DNA of 64,000 nt, taken from Takakia lepidozioides. Its lineage: Eukaryota; Streptophyta; Takakiopsida; Takakiales; Takakiaceae. This document shows, piece by piece, positions 42,501 through 53,567 of the stretch. Position numbers and translations under genes: made by a program. Location: contig CM060731.1 in assembly GCA_030704615.1 (NCBI GenBank), positions 54,916,221 through 54,980,220 on the forward strand. The letters are read 5' to 3'. Each line of letters opens with the position of its first letter. Position 1 is the stretch's first letter. Under the pieces are notes generated by a model that saw nothing but the letters and a program-made list of their open reading frames with translations, made no database searches and was not told the origin of the DNA.

Positions 42501-43117
42501 CGGCTCGGATAGGAAAACGGTGGCGAATTTCCATCCGGGGGATGATCTCAGTCGGCCAGGTCTCGGCCTCTCCCCCCGAGACGACTTCATCCAACGGGCC
42601 TCGGATGGAAATTCAGCGCCGTTTTCCATCCGGGGGATGTTCTCTGTCGGCCAGGTGTCGGCCTCTCCCCCCGGGACGCCTTCATCCGTCCGGCTCGGAT
42701 GGAAAAACGGCGCCGTATTCCCATCCGGGGGATGTTCTTTGTCGGCCATGTGTCGGCCTCTCCCCCCGAGACGACTTCATCCAACGGGCCTCGGATGGAA
42801 TTTCGGCGCCGAATTTCCATCAGGGGGATGTTCTCTGTCGGCCAGGTGTCGGCCTCTCCCCCCGAGACGACTTCATCTGGCCGGCTCGGATGGAAAAACG
42901 GCGCCGAATTTCCATCCGGGGGATGATCTCAGTCGGCCAGGTGTCGGCCTCTCGCCCGAGACGACTTCATCCGGCCGGCTCGGATGGAAAAACGGCTCGG
43001 AATTTCCATCCGGGGGATGTTCTCTGTCGGCCAGGTGTCGGCCTTTTCCCCCGAGAGGACTTCATACAACGGGCCTCGTATGGAAATTCCGTGCCGTTTT
43101 TCCATCCGGGGGATGAG
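39590..43117. repeat. 95-bp palindromic satellite array, about 37 monomers
   Basis: Monomers of about 95 bp are recognised by GTCGGCCAGGTGTCGGCCTC, CCCCCGAGACGACTTCATCC and a palindrome: half-site GGATGGAAATTCGGC followed by its complement, 30 bp, centre GGCGCC. Two variants alternate (CCGGCCGGCTCGG and CCAACGGGCCTCGG), giving a 190-bp unit. A higher-order period of about 859 bp is visible: variants GTCGGCTAGGTGTCGGCTTC (40835, 41695), GGGGTTGTTGTTTG (41010, 41870) and CCAGGGGTTGGCCTCTGCCC (40742, 41601). Monomers lack stops in several frames, producing long spurious ORFs. The array lies inside a minus-strand retrotransposon between protease and integrase. Confidence 0.97.
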
Positions 43118-43341
43118 GCTCCATATCCGCCTCCGTGAGGCCCAAACCTACAATAGCAGCTCTGCCCAACATCAGTGACTGAGCTCCCGAGTCCAACAAG
43201 ACCCGCAGTGGCCGGTACCTCTTGCCTGCCGGTCCAGTCAAAGAGAAAATGTCATCCTGGTTGTCTAACAAGACAACTCCAGGTGTCACCATGGCGCGCT
43301 CAAAGGCTGGCTTAGCTGGCAGCTCTGTCAACCTGGCAGCT
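43118..43341 (-). pseudogene. Retrotransposon protease fragment
   Basis: On minus, VTPGVVLLDNQDDIFSLTG is followed by the aspartic-protease motif LRVLLDSGAQSLMLGRAA, then GLGLTEADMEP, where satellite begins. Across the nested chromovirus (TSD CAGCT) its reading continues back into the gag region at 50324. It is therefore the same minus-strand element as the gag at 50.3-52.3 kb and, probably, the integrase at 38.8-39.6 kb. Confidence 0.75.
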
Positions 43342-44067
43342 TGTCGCGGCCCTTTGCCTTGAGGGCAGGGGGTCGGGACACACGAGGGGCTGCCCCTGTG
43401 GTGGGGGCAGTGGCAGCGATAGGTATGGGGGGGCTGAAGCACCCTTGAGTGCCCAAGGCACTCAGGGAAGCGGAGGCGCTCACTAGGTGGAGCCCGCACA
43501 CCGGGTTGCGGTGGGGGTGGCTCCACAAGGGGTGGTGGTAGCTTAGCGGGACTTAGTGGGGGTGGCATATGACTCACCATGGGGGCGGAGACCTCGTGGT
43601 AGGAGTCGTGGGGAGTCTTGGGACTCATCACGGTCCATAGGGGCCGTGGTGAGTGGGCCAAGACTCACCGCGACTCATCACCGGGAGTCGAGGGTTTTCG
43701 TGGTGGTTCGCCATAAAATGGCATGGCTGGTTGTGAAACCCCCGCGGACAGCTACAGAAGTATATATAAGGGGAGTAGTGACCCTGAGAACGGTGCAAGC
43801 CCGTTGGTGACCAAAAACTAGTGAGTAAGCGAGCGAGCCGGAAAGCGACCAAAGAGTGGGGAGCTGTTCTGGACTGCCATCTACCAAAGGGAATTCCACC
43901 AGGCCCAAATAGGTGGAGGGTTTAGTGGGAAGCGAAGGGGGACCGTTATGTCCCGGTGAGCAGCCGAAGCTCCAAGTTGGCCCGGGGCCAGGTTGGAAGT
44001 CAGGCGCGCGCATCAAAGCGAGTAACTATGACTTGAAGGGGAGCTTACCGAAGTGAGGTGCGCGACA
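43342..44067 (+). repeat. 5' LTR of the chromovirus
   Basis: 726 bp, TG...CA ends. A TATATATAAG at 43761 is a likely TATA box. The 3' LTR has a shortened version there plus an extra CAGCCATAAAAAGTAG block. The LTR ends directly at the initiator-tRNA primer-binding site. Confidence 0.95.
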
Positions 44068-44122
44068 TTTGGTATCAGAGCTTAGAGTTCAGTACGCGAT
44101 CGTCCTTGGGATTGGCCTCATC

Positions 44123-46070
44123 ATGGGGTCGGGCAAGCCAAAGCGAAAGTGGAACGGCCCAAAAGATGATGATCCTGGTGAGCCCGATGGGGGCGACGTG
44201 TCACCGAAGCGGCCGTTTGAGGAAGCGACGCAGGTTTCTGAAAACGAGGCCGCTCAAGAGCGGGAGGAATCCGAGGAGTCAGAGCCCGAGGAATCCGTGA
44301 GAGCTCCAACCGACCAAGAGATGCCTCCCATGCCGGCAGCCTTTTGGGAAGGGTTGTTGGCGCAGTTTGGCGGGACGTTGAAAGACGTGTTGAAGGCGGC
44401 TAATGCCACTTCCACTAAGGCAAAGTTTAAGGTGAAGCCTAAGGAGCCCGACACCTTCGAGGGCGTCCGAAATCGGAAGGCACTCAACACCTGGCTCCTG
44501 GAGCTAGAGCAGTACTTCCGGGCGGCCAAGTTGAGTGACGAGGATCGGGTGGAAGTGGCTCCCACCTATTTGAGGGGCTATGCTCAACAATGGTGGCAGA
44601 AACGCCTTCACGACCGAGGTCCAAGTCCGGAAACTTTGAACTGGAGTGGGTTCAAGGAATTGATGAAGCGACAGTTTGTGCCCCTCAACGCGTCATGGCT
44701 TGCTCGGGACAAGATGAGGAATTTGAAGCAAACAGATGACATTCGGGGATATGTCCAGGCTTTCAATGTGCTGTTGCTCGAAGTCGCGGATATGGCGGAA
44801 CCAGAAATGGTCTTCAACTTTGTGGCGGGTGGCCCCATGGGCCAGGCGGAAGTTGGAGGAGAAGCCACCTAAGACTTTGAACGAGGCAATTGAGAGGGCT
44901 GAATGTTTTTCAGATGTCCCTAGGGGTGAAAGACAAGGCCGTACGGAGCTGAACCACAAGAAGACCCGGCGGGAAGGTGACTCCTTCCGACCGGAAAAGA
45001 AGTGGGATAGGCCACGCGGCGACAACATCATGTGGAAATCGAAGGGAGAGCCATCACAAGTCAAGGCGGCACCCGGTGCTTCGAAAGGAAAAGCGGGTGG
45101 AGCGGCCTATGGCGGACAGAAGGCAACCTTTGATGGAGTGTGTTTCAATTGTGGGGAACCCAGGCACATGGCCAAGAAGTGCACGAAGCCCCCGCAATTG
45201 AACATGACTCGGGCGACCACAGAGCTGTCGGAAGATACCATCAGTCGCTTGGTGGAAGCGGTGGTCGCCAGGACTTGCAAGGTAGGCAAATATTCTTGTG
45301 AGTTGTATCAGGAAACTGGCGCATTGCGTAAAGGGAGTCACTTATTGTTCGTGGATGGGACAATATCCGGAACTAACGTGTCATTGTTGGTGGACACAGG
45401 AGTGTCGCACTCCTTCATGACACCGGCAACGGCACAAAAGCTAGGACTCCCGACAACTGACGTAGGGGCCTCTATTGAGGTGCGTTTTGCCAAAGGAGAA
45501 CCGCAATTGGCGACAAGGTTGGCGTTCGATGTTCCTCTTCAACTGGGGAGTTGGGAGGGACGCGAAAACTTCACCGTCTGCGAGATCGATGGAGTGGATC
45601 TCATTTTGGGGATGATCTTTTTGAGCAAATCCGGAGCGGTCATAGATGGCCGCAAGAGGGTAGTCACGCTGCCATGTTGGAATGGTGGCGAGGTCTTACG
45701 AGTTTCGGAAACGCCCAAACCCGTGGGAGGGCGAATAAACCTTCTATCAGCAAGGGAGTGGGCCGTGGAGGAGGCACACAAGCCCCAGTTTTTGCTCTAC
45801 ATTAGAGAAGTGAAGGGAGAAGATGATGGAGAGCCGAGCCCAGATTGGATCAAGGGGATTTCGGAGAAATACCATGATGTGATGCCGGAGGATTTGCCAA
45901 GCGGCTTGCCACCGCGAAGAGGAGTTGACCACAAGATTGAGGTGATACCGGGATCGGAACCGCCTGCCAAGGCGCCCTATCGGTTGAGCCACAGAGAGTT
46001 GGTCAAGCTGAAGACTCAGCTCAAAGATCTAATGTCAAAGGGGTACATCCGGCCGAGTAAGTCACCTTAA
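44123..46070 (+). pseudogene. Chromovirus gag-protease region (one frameshift)
   Basis: Gag starts at ATG 44123 with an acidic N-terminus, then the capsid-like domain (TFEGVRNRKALNTWLLELEQ, AQQWWQKRL, FKELMKRQFVPLN). A frame change near 44830 separates it from the continuing frame that ends 46070. That frame has the CCHC knuckle CFNCGEPRHMAKKC (about 45140), the aspartic protease SLLVDTGVSHSF (about 45390) and the N-terminal part of RT (RRGVDHKIEVIPGSEPPAK). A TAA at 46068-46070 stands where the family has Tyr or Trp in the KSP-x-GAPVLF motif. Confidence 0.9.
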
Positions 46071-47908
46071 GGAGCCCCGGTGCTATTCGCAGACAAGAAG
46101 GATGGGACGCTGCGGATGTGTGTCGATTACAGGGCTTTGAATAAGGTGACTATTAAAAACCGGTACCCTTTGCCAAGGATCGACGACCTTTTCGACCGGT
46201 TGGCAGGAACGAAGTATTTCAGCCGGGTCGACTTGCGCTCCGGCTATCATCAAATTCGGGTGGCGGAAGGAGATGAGGAGAAGACCGCGTGCAGGACAAG
46301 GTATGGTTCATATGAGTTCTTGGTGATGCCTTTTGGGCTCACCAATGCACCTGCAACCTTTAGCACGCTGATGAACAGCCTTTTTCAGGAGTGGTTGGAT
46401 GACTTTGTGATCGTGTATATCGACGACATCTTGGTGTACTCGAAAACAAAGGAAGAGCACCTGGAGCACCTCAAAAGGGTGTTCCAAAAGTTGCGGGAAG
46501 GGAAGCTGTACGCCAAAGCTTCAAAGTGCGAATTCGGGGTCACGAAAGTGGAGTTCTTGGGGCATGTGATTACACAGGATGGGATCAAAATGGATGACAG
46601 AAAGGTGAGGGCGATCTTGGACTGGGAGCCTCTGACTTCGGTCCCGGGAGTGCGATCCTTCCTAGGACTCGCCTCCTATTACCGGAAGTATGTGAGAAAT
46701 TTCGCCAAAATCGCGGGGCCGCTGTCAGACCTTCTGTGTAAATCTAAAGTCTGGGCATGGAACACCTTTTGTGGCCAAGCTTTTGCTGAATTGAAGCAGC
46801 GGATGGCGGAAGCTCCAGTCTTGAAAATCCCGGAGTTCGATCGTCCGTTCGAGATACATACAGATGCGTCGGACTTCGCGATTGGGGTGTACTGATGCAA
46901 GATGAACGTCCAGTGGCTTACGAAAGTAAGAAACTGAATGAAGTGGAGCGACGGTGGCCGACGCATGAGAAAGAGATGAAGGCGGTGGTGCACTGTCTTG
47001 AGCTTTGGCGCCACTATGTTGGTTCCAACCCAGTGAAGGTGTTCACGGACAATGTCACGGTGAAGTATTTTGCCACGCAGCCCAAGTTGTCCCCAAAACA
47101 ACTTAGGTGGCAAGATACTTTGGCGGTGTTCGACGTGGATATCCAGTACAAACCGGGACGAGACAACGTGGTGGCCGATGCTTTAAGTAGAAAGCAGCAG
47201 CTCTTGTTGGTGTACAAGGGCGAGACGGCGCTCCAAATGAAGATCCGAAAGGCTTGCCGGAAGGATGAGCTGGCGAAGTCCGTGATGCAGGACTTGAGGA
47301 TGGGGGTTAAGTCGCAGTTCCACTTGCAAAATGGACTGCTCCGGTATAAGCAAAAGCGTCTCTACGTACCGAAGGGAGGGATCAGAGATAGCCTCTTGAG
47401 AGAATGCCATGATAGCCCGCTTGCGGGCCACGGCGGAGCCACGCGCACTGCGGCACTCTTAAAGAAAGAGTATTTCTGGCCTAAACTGAGGGAGGAGGCG
47501 GAGGAGTATGTCAAGACATGCACCACATGCCAACAAAACCGGATCGAGTACAAAAAGCAAGCGGGGCTGTTACAACCCTTGCCGATTCCAGAGGGGACTT
47601 GGGAAAGCGTCTCGATGGATTTCATGACTGCTATGCCGCTGTCAAAAGGATTCGATGCAATCATGGTGGTGGTGGATAGGTTCAGTAAAATGGGCCATTT
47701 CATCCCCACCAAGGAGACGGCAACGGCGCAGGAGACAGGGCGACTTTACTTTGCCCACGTCTTAAAGCATCATGGAGTCCCGAAGGATATTGTTTCGAAC
47801 CGCGATCCAAAGTTTACGAGTAAATTTTGGAGGGCACTTTGGAAGAAGATGGGGACGAGGCTGAAGATGAGCACCGCCTTCCGACCTACGACCGACGGCC
47901 AAACATAA
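46071..47908 (+). pseudogene. Chromovirus reverse transcriptase, RNase H, integrase (damaged)
   Basis: RT has [13 protein letters not shown] and the catalytic box [12 protein letters not shown] (about 46410-46445). RNase H begins [13 protein letters not shown]; a 1-nt deletion near 46887 breaks it before [15 protein letters not shown]. Integrase has the HHCC finger (HDSPLAGHGG to CTTCQQNR, about 47405-47540) and SMDFMTAMP. The second catalytic Asp is changed: VSNRDPKF instead of VSDRD. The third catalytic residue, Glu after DGQT, is a TAA stop at 47906-47908. The enzyme therefore cannot work in cis. Confidence 0.92.
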
Positions 47909-47911
47909 AGG

Positions 47912-48682
47912 GTGAATTTCGTAGTGAAGCAGATCTTGCGGAATTACGTGTCGACAGACCAAACAGACTGGGTGGAACACTTAGACGCGGCAGAGTTCTG
48001 TTATATTAACACAGAACACTCCGCAACGGGAGTTTCCCCTTTCGTATTGGTCTATGGAAAAGCACCTCTGGTGCCGACAAGTTGGGCCGCCCAGGATGTT
48101 GAGGAACCCGCAGTAGCGGTGGTACTGGAAGAACGCGAGCGTTTGTTGAAGCTCGCAAAGTACAACATTGCCAAAGCTAGGAAACGGTATGAAAGGCAGG
48201 CAAATCGGAAGCGGAGGGAAGTAAAGTTTGAGGCAGGCATGGAGGTCTGGTTGAACATCAAGAATTTCCGACTACCTCCGGAAGTGAGTCCGAAGTTCGT
48301 ACCTCCGTATGCGGGACCCTTTCGCATTCGGAAGGTTATGAATGAGGATGTGTATGAATTGGAGCTGCCGGTAAACAGCAAGGTGCACCCAGTATTCCAT
48401 GTCTCCCTTTTGAAGCCTTATTTCAAAGATGAAGCGCGTCCGAATCGGCATCAAGTGTTGCGTCCGCCACCTATGCTGTTGGATCATGAAAATGAACCTG
48501 AGTACGAGGTGGAGGCAATACTTAAGTCGAGGAGGTTCAAGAATCGAGAAACGGAATATCTCGTCAAATGGAAGGGCTATCATCATGTGGAGGCATCTTG
48601 GGTGCGTGCCTCAGAAATGGGAAACGCATCCGAGGCGGTTGCAGCTTTCGAAGGGCGACCTCAAAAGTGGAAGAAGCGTTGA
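47912..48682 (+). CDS. Chromovirus integrase C-terminus with chromodomain
   Basis: 256 codons open after the stop. It holds the rest of the integrase core (DQTDWVEHLDAAEFCYINTE, GVSPFVLVYGKAPLVP), the basic GPF/Y module (LPPEVSPKFVPPYAGPFRI, HPVFHVSLLKPYF) and a chromodomain (YEVEAILKSRRF, EYLVKWKGYHHVEASW). Chromodomains guide integration toward particular histone marks, usually heterochromatin. That fits the landing site beside a satellite. A polypurine-like GTGGGGGAGGAAA lies at 48702. Confidence 0.9.
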   Translation: MNFVVKQILRNYVSTDQTDWVEHLDAAEFCYINTEHSATGVSPFVLVYGKAPLVPTSWAAQDVEEPAVAVVLEERERLLKLAKYNIAKARKRYERQANRKRREVKFEAGMEVWLNIKNFRLPPEVSPKFVPPYAGPFRIRKVMNEDVYELELPVNSKVHPVFHVSLLKPYFKDEARPNRHQVLRPPPMLLDHENEPEYEVEAILKSRRFKNRETEYLVKWKGYHHVEASWVRASEMGNASEAVAAFEGRPQKWKKR

Positions 48683-49584
48683 TGGGGACATCAACCTTGG
48701 AGCGTGGGGGAGGAAATGCATGCTTAGCCCGGTTTAGCTAGCTTAGGAATCCGATTGCAAAAACTTGTATTCTACAAAACGTGCTATAAATGAAACGGAT
48801 TCCAAATGTTGTGCGTCCTATTTGTTTGGAATGGTGATGCATGGTATGGTTGGCTAGTGTGTAGAATGCATGCTAGCTTATAAAAGTGGGAGAGGTAAAT
48901 TGGGTTAATCGTGTGTTTGCGTAGTGCCGAAATCGGGTGACCCCCATCCAAGGGGCAAGGAAACTTGCGCCTTCTTTGGGAGTTCACGTGCTAGTGCGCA
49001 CCTGGCGCGTGTGCGTACTATAACTGCGCTACCGAGGGGGTTGCCTTGTAGTGTGGGCTAACGCGGAAGCTACGTGCTTCCGTTCACGTACTATAATGTG
49101 TAGCCTCGGGACGAAGTCGTAGTGCGGCTTCGGCGTGTTCCCGTACCTCAGGCCAGCATTCCAAGGCGGACCCAATTGTAGTGATTGGGGCGCACGGTTG
49201 GTTCAAGGTTATCTTCCTAGTCAAAGAGGGTTCCAGGTGAACCCTTGCTCAAGGTGATGCCAAAAGCGGCATCATGAGCGGTCACAAGCAATGTTGTTGC
49301 AGTAAGGCGATTTGATCCTCGGGGAGGATCGTGTCTGGCCTTGAAGTAGGCCAAGAAGAGTGCACTGGGAGGAGCTGGAGAGGCTCCACCCTTGGCCGGG
49401 ACTTGGAGGAAGTCGGCCGAACTAGTTAGTGGAGAGTAGACTCAAGTGTGGGGTTTGGTTCTTTGCCATGGGACGCCATGGTACGGAAACAAACTCCTTG
49501 ATGTGGGACGCCACAACTTGGATGTTCGTTTCTACAAAATGGACAAGTCGATGAGGACATCGACTCCCTGTTGGTAGGGGTGTG

Positions 49585-50323
49585 TGTCGCGGCCCTTTGC
49601 CTTGAGGGCAGGGGGTCGGGACACACGAGGGGCTGCCCCTGTGGTCGGGGCAGCGGCAGCGATAGGTATGGGGGGGCTGAAGCACCCTTGAGTGCCCAAG
49701 GCACTCAGGGAAGCGGAGGCGCTCACTAGGTGGAGCCCCGCACACCGGGTTGCGGTGGCGGTGGCTCCACAAGGGGTGGTGGTAGCTTAGCGGGACTTAG
49801 TGGGGGTGGCATAGGACTCACCATGGGGGCGGAGACCTCGTGGTAGGAGTCGTGGGGAGTCTTGGGACTCATCACGGTCCATAGGGGCCGTGGTGAGTGG
49901 GCCAAGACTCACCGCGACTCATCCGGGAGTCGAGGGTTTTCATGGTGGTTCGCCATAAAATGGCATGGCTGGTTGTGAAACCCCCGCGGACAGCTCAGCC
50001 ATAAAAAGTAGCTACAGAAGTATAAGGGGAGTAGTGACCCTGAGAACGGTGCAAGCCCGTTGGTGACCAAAAACTAGTGAGTAAGCGAGCGAGCCGGAAA
50101 GCGACCAAAGAGTGGGGAGTTGTTCCAGACTGCCATCTACCAAAGGGAATTCCACCAGGCCCAAATAGGTGGAGGGTTTAGTGGGAAGCAAAGGGGGACC
50201 GTTATGTCCCGGTGAGCAGCCGAAGCTCCAAGTTGGCCCGGGGCCAGGTTGGGAGTCAGGCGCGCGCATCAAAGCGAGTAACTATGACTTGAAGGGGAGC
50301 TTACCAAAGTGAGGTGCGCGACA
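49585..50323 (+). repeat. 3' LTR of the chromovirus
   Basis: 739 bp and nearly identical to the 5' LTR. Differences include CCCCGCACACC against CCCGCACACC and the promoter-region indel. It ends GCGCGACA, followed by the target duplicate CAGCT. Confidence 0.95.
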
Positions 50324-52300
50324 CAGCTGCAGCTTGCCAGGGCGCAGCCGTGGCAGTCTTGACCCTCAAATCCGCCACTACACCTTCCACTAACTCCGGA
50401 GAAGATGAAGTGACCTCCCCACTTTCACAGAGTGTTGCTGCTAGTCTGAACACCGCAGCTGGTCTTACCCCCGGCGTCGCGATCATGGTTGCCGAGAACA
50501 GTGGGGCCTGATACACAGAGGTGACTGCCCCCAACAACACACTGGCTGCACTAGCCTTGGCAGTAGGTGTCAGTGCTGCACGTGTAGATCTCCCCAATGG
50601 CACAATAACGGCCTCAGTATCTGTCGGGCGAGAACTAGGTGCCATGGATGTCGTCGACACTGTCTCCCCCAAGATGAATGATTGAGGCAACCTAGCCTGA
50701 TGGCTTGCCTCCCCACGCTATGGATCTAACTCCACCTCTGCACCTTGTGGCTCAGGAATTTGTGCTGCTCCTCGAATGACGGCTGCAGTAGACTCCACCT
50801 GCACTAGTGGTAGTGCTGCCCCACACATAAATCCCATGCCTCCCATGTCTCCTCTGTCAGGATGACGCTGCTGAGGAGGAACAGGAGGTGGACCCTCAGG
50901 TCTTGGAGCTGGTACCACCTGAGCTGTGGCCATGGCAGCAAGCCTTTGTTCTAGTTGCTGAAGCCGGTTGGCCGTGCCTTGGTCAATGCCCTGACCTCCA
51001 TGTCCTTGGCCATACTGTGCTTGCCCTTGTCCCACACCTCGTGCCTGACCACCTCGTCCTCGGGCACCATAGTTCCCTTAGAACTGGCCTTGCCGCAACT
51101 CAGGGTGCAAGTCATAACACTGGGCATCTCCATGCCCATACTTGCCACAATACCCACACTGCAACTGTGCAGGCTGTGCTTGTGCCGGCCTTTTGCCACT
51201 CTCTGGGCAATCTTTCTTGACATGAGGTCCTCCACATGTCCAACATATCACCCCTGGTTGCTGTTGGGTTGCAAAAGAAGCTACTGGCCTCTGCACCTGA
51301 GGTCCCCTGTAAGCTCCATGGAACCTTACCAAATCCAATGGTAACAACTCGCTCCTCCACCATGTTGAGCTCAATCCGCTCAACCAGCAGAAACACATAT
51401 GCTAATGTGGGTTGGGCCGCTTGTAACATGGTTGCATCTCGCACCCTTCTCCTGAGCTCCTTGTCCAAAATTCCATGCCAAAACTGGACTGCCTGAGCTT
51501 CAGTAACTCCTTGGGTCACACTTATCAAGCGCCTCATACGAGTGTAGGCCTCTCGCAAGCTCTCACTGGATTTGCGCTGGAAGTCTTGCAAACTTCGCAG
51601 CTTCTCTGTCCGTACGCCTTGGTAGTACAACTCTTGGAAGAACTCCACCACCGGGTTGAATCTAGGCACATGTATTGTAGTCGTGGCAAGAGGAGTAGTA
51701 GCACCTTTTGAACTGGTACCACCTGCATAAGTACCGACACTACTCGTTTCACTACTAGTGCTGGCAGTGGGAGATATTGGTGGTGATGCAACTACTGGTC
51801 GCGTCGTGCCTCGAGTAATGGAGACGTAGTCAGGTGACCAATACATCCTCCACTCCTCAATCTCCGCTTCATGTCCTCACTTGAACTCGTGGTAATCGTC
51901 CATAGGCGGGCCTTCCAAATGCTGGAACAATCCCTTCCACGCCATGAATGGGGTGAACAACTGTGGATTGCGCATCTGCTGCAAATCACACCATCTATCA
52001 AACTCCTGGATAAAGTCATCCAACTCGATTGTGCCCACAGCTCCAGAGTACATGCGAGGCCCCTTGGTAGCTCCATACATCTCCTCCATGTCGTCCCACA
52101 ATAATGGCAAAGAAGACTGCACACCTGTTGATGAAGCCTCCGGGTCTGTGTCAGACTCTACAGTAGTTGAGGGTGGAGGTGAAGGTGGTCTGAACCGAAT
52201 ACCTCGTCTTGTGAACCCACTCTCACTGTTACTGCCTGTAGCCGTACTCCCCTCAGAATCCTTGGGTAACTCCGTGATGACACTCACAACGTGCACCTCC
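50324..52300 (-). pseudogene. Gag of the interrupted minus-strand retrotransposon
   Basis: On minus from about 52296: an acidic N-terminus, ELDDFIQEFDRWCDLQQM and PFMAWKGLFQHLEGPPMDDY, a stop at 51877, then FNPVVEFFQELYYQGVRTEK, LREAYTRMRRLISVTQGVTE and LDKELRRRVRDAT (capsid-like). Two CCHC knuckles follow, CWTCGGPHVKKDC and CGYCGKYGHGDAQC (about 51230-51130), then a Gln/Pro-rich tail to 50330. At least two frame changes. The tail joins the protease at 43330 once the chromovirus is removed. A degenerate primer-binding-like TTAGTACTAGAGCC on minus at about 52340 hints that its 5' LTR lies just above. Confidence 0.8.
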
Positions 52301-52825
52301 CCTACGTGACACTATGAGGCTCTAGTACTAATTCTAATAGTGACACGGGTGGGCACCTGTTGCAATTTAAGGGTCATATCCCAGTGGCTTAGGGCATGTG
52401 CACCTGCATCCACCGCAAGAACTCCTATGGTTGGCTGGTCATCAACCCAGTCTCACCATAGAAGAAACACTGGTGGTCTTGCTGGTCATCACTCCAGCCT
52501 CACCACCGACAGCATACTCTAGGATTGACCGGTGATCAAATCCGGCCTAATCCCTATGAAAGCAAACGCCCACACAAAACCAACATGGCGCACAGTCAAA
52601 CATGCAGGTGTTGGGGGGGATCCAAACACAAGAAATCAAAACATCAACACCCCCACACCAAAATACATCTGCAGTGCTGATCCTGCAGAATATCCCAGCC
52701 CAAAACCCCGGACTGATTGGCCTCCACCAAGAGAGGCTTTGGCAACTACAAGTACAAAGTAATGAAAATAGTAAAAAGAGGGAGGGGAAGAATAGAGGCC
52801 CGACCAAGCAAGATCTAATCCTGAT

Positions 52826-53567
52826 CTATGCTATCAACTGCCAGACTTCTCTCAAAGTGCCTCGCTCTGCATGATGGTAAGGTGTAGGAGGTATATCTAT
52901 GTCTAGAAACCTGCCACTAACCTTGTCCCAATCGACAGTAGCTCGCTCTAACCAACCCTCCTCTTCTTTCTGCCAGGTAGAGACAAAGCAATACTTCCCG
53001 ATCTCCCGCTCACTGAATACTAAAGAAAATAAAGGTAGGGTCTGACAGTCTCTCAACTCGAAAGCTTTGAGACGGTTGCGGGTGTCCTCATTGCGAATGA
53101 TTGCATCTCCTTCAAGCAGCACAAACTTTTCATTGCTAATGAACCCCCGCTCGTGGTTGCCTCGTGTAGAGCGTGTCCGGCTGCAACCATGTCTGATTGC
53201 AAAAACTTGTGTAGCTCCTGCTCCTCTGCTCCATGGCCTTGTGGCTGGACACCTTGGTCCCCGGGGCTGTCTTTGGCTGTGTTCCAAACCTAGCTTCCAC
53301 CCACTTTGGTATTTCACCTACAGCTGCAGAACTGCTTGATCCAACAGAGTTTTGACTGTCCAAAGCAATATTGAGGCTCGCAACGCCAACTACAACAGTT
53401 TATTGTCTATTGCTAATGCTTGACTCCCAGTATGCAATCAACTCGTCCAACTGCTCCCCACTCAAATCAGTCTGAGTTCCTTGATAAACATAAATCTTGT
53501 CCCCTTGTGTGCACAGGCTAAGAGAAGAGACCTGCCCTTCAATTACGTCCTCATTTCCCCCAGCCAT
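52826..53567 (-). pseudogene. Degenerate ORF of unknown function
   Basis: On minus from ATG 53567 (MAGGNEDVIEGQVSSL, IYVYQGTQTDLSGEQLDEL), an in-frame TAA at about 53400, then NSVGSSSSAAVGEIPKWVEA. After a frame change near 53150 it continues with ERGFISNEKFVLLEGD and FSLVFSEREIGKYCF to 52826. About 245 residues in total. Composition looks coding, with no recognised domain, signal or membrane segment. It sits just upstream of the minus-strand element's gag, so it may be a captured host sequence or part of that element. Confidence 0.4.

Larger units (their letters stand above)
43342..50323 (+). mobile_element. Complete Ty3/gypsy chromovirus, nested insertion
   Basis: 6982 bp with LTRs of 726 and 739 bp (TGTCGCGG...GCGCGACA) and a 5-bp target duplication CAGCT at 43337-43341 and 50324-50328. 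The primer-binding site TTGGTATCAGAGC (44069-44081) matches initiator tRNA-Met. Order is gag, protease, RT, RNase H, integrase, chromodomain, as in chromoviruses. The two LTRs differ by about a dozen substitutions and a few indels, so insertion is fairly recent. It is disabled by frameshifts near 44830 and 46887 and stops at 46068 and 47906. About 900 bp of non-coding sequence lies between the chromodomain and the 3' LTR. Confidence 0.95.

Noticed and set aside
39540-43116. Long overlapping ORFs on both strands (up to 471 codons)
   Set aside because: They are translations of the 95-bp satellite, whose monomer lacks stops in several frames. Peptides repeat with the array and resemble no protein.
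39590-43117. CRISPR-like regular repeats
   Set aside because: There are no unique spacers. The units are contiguous satellite monomers in a eukaryotic genome.
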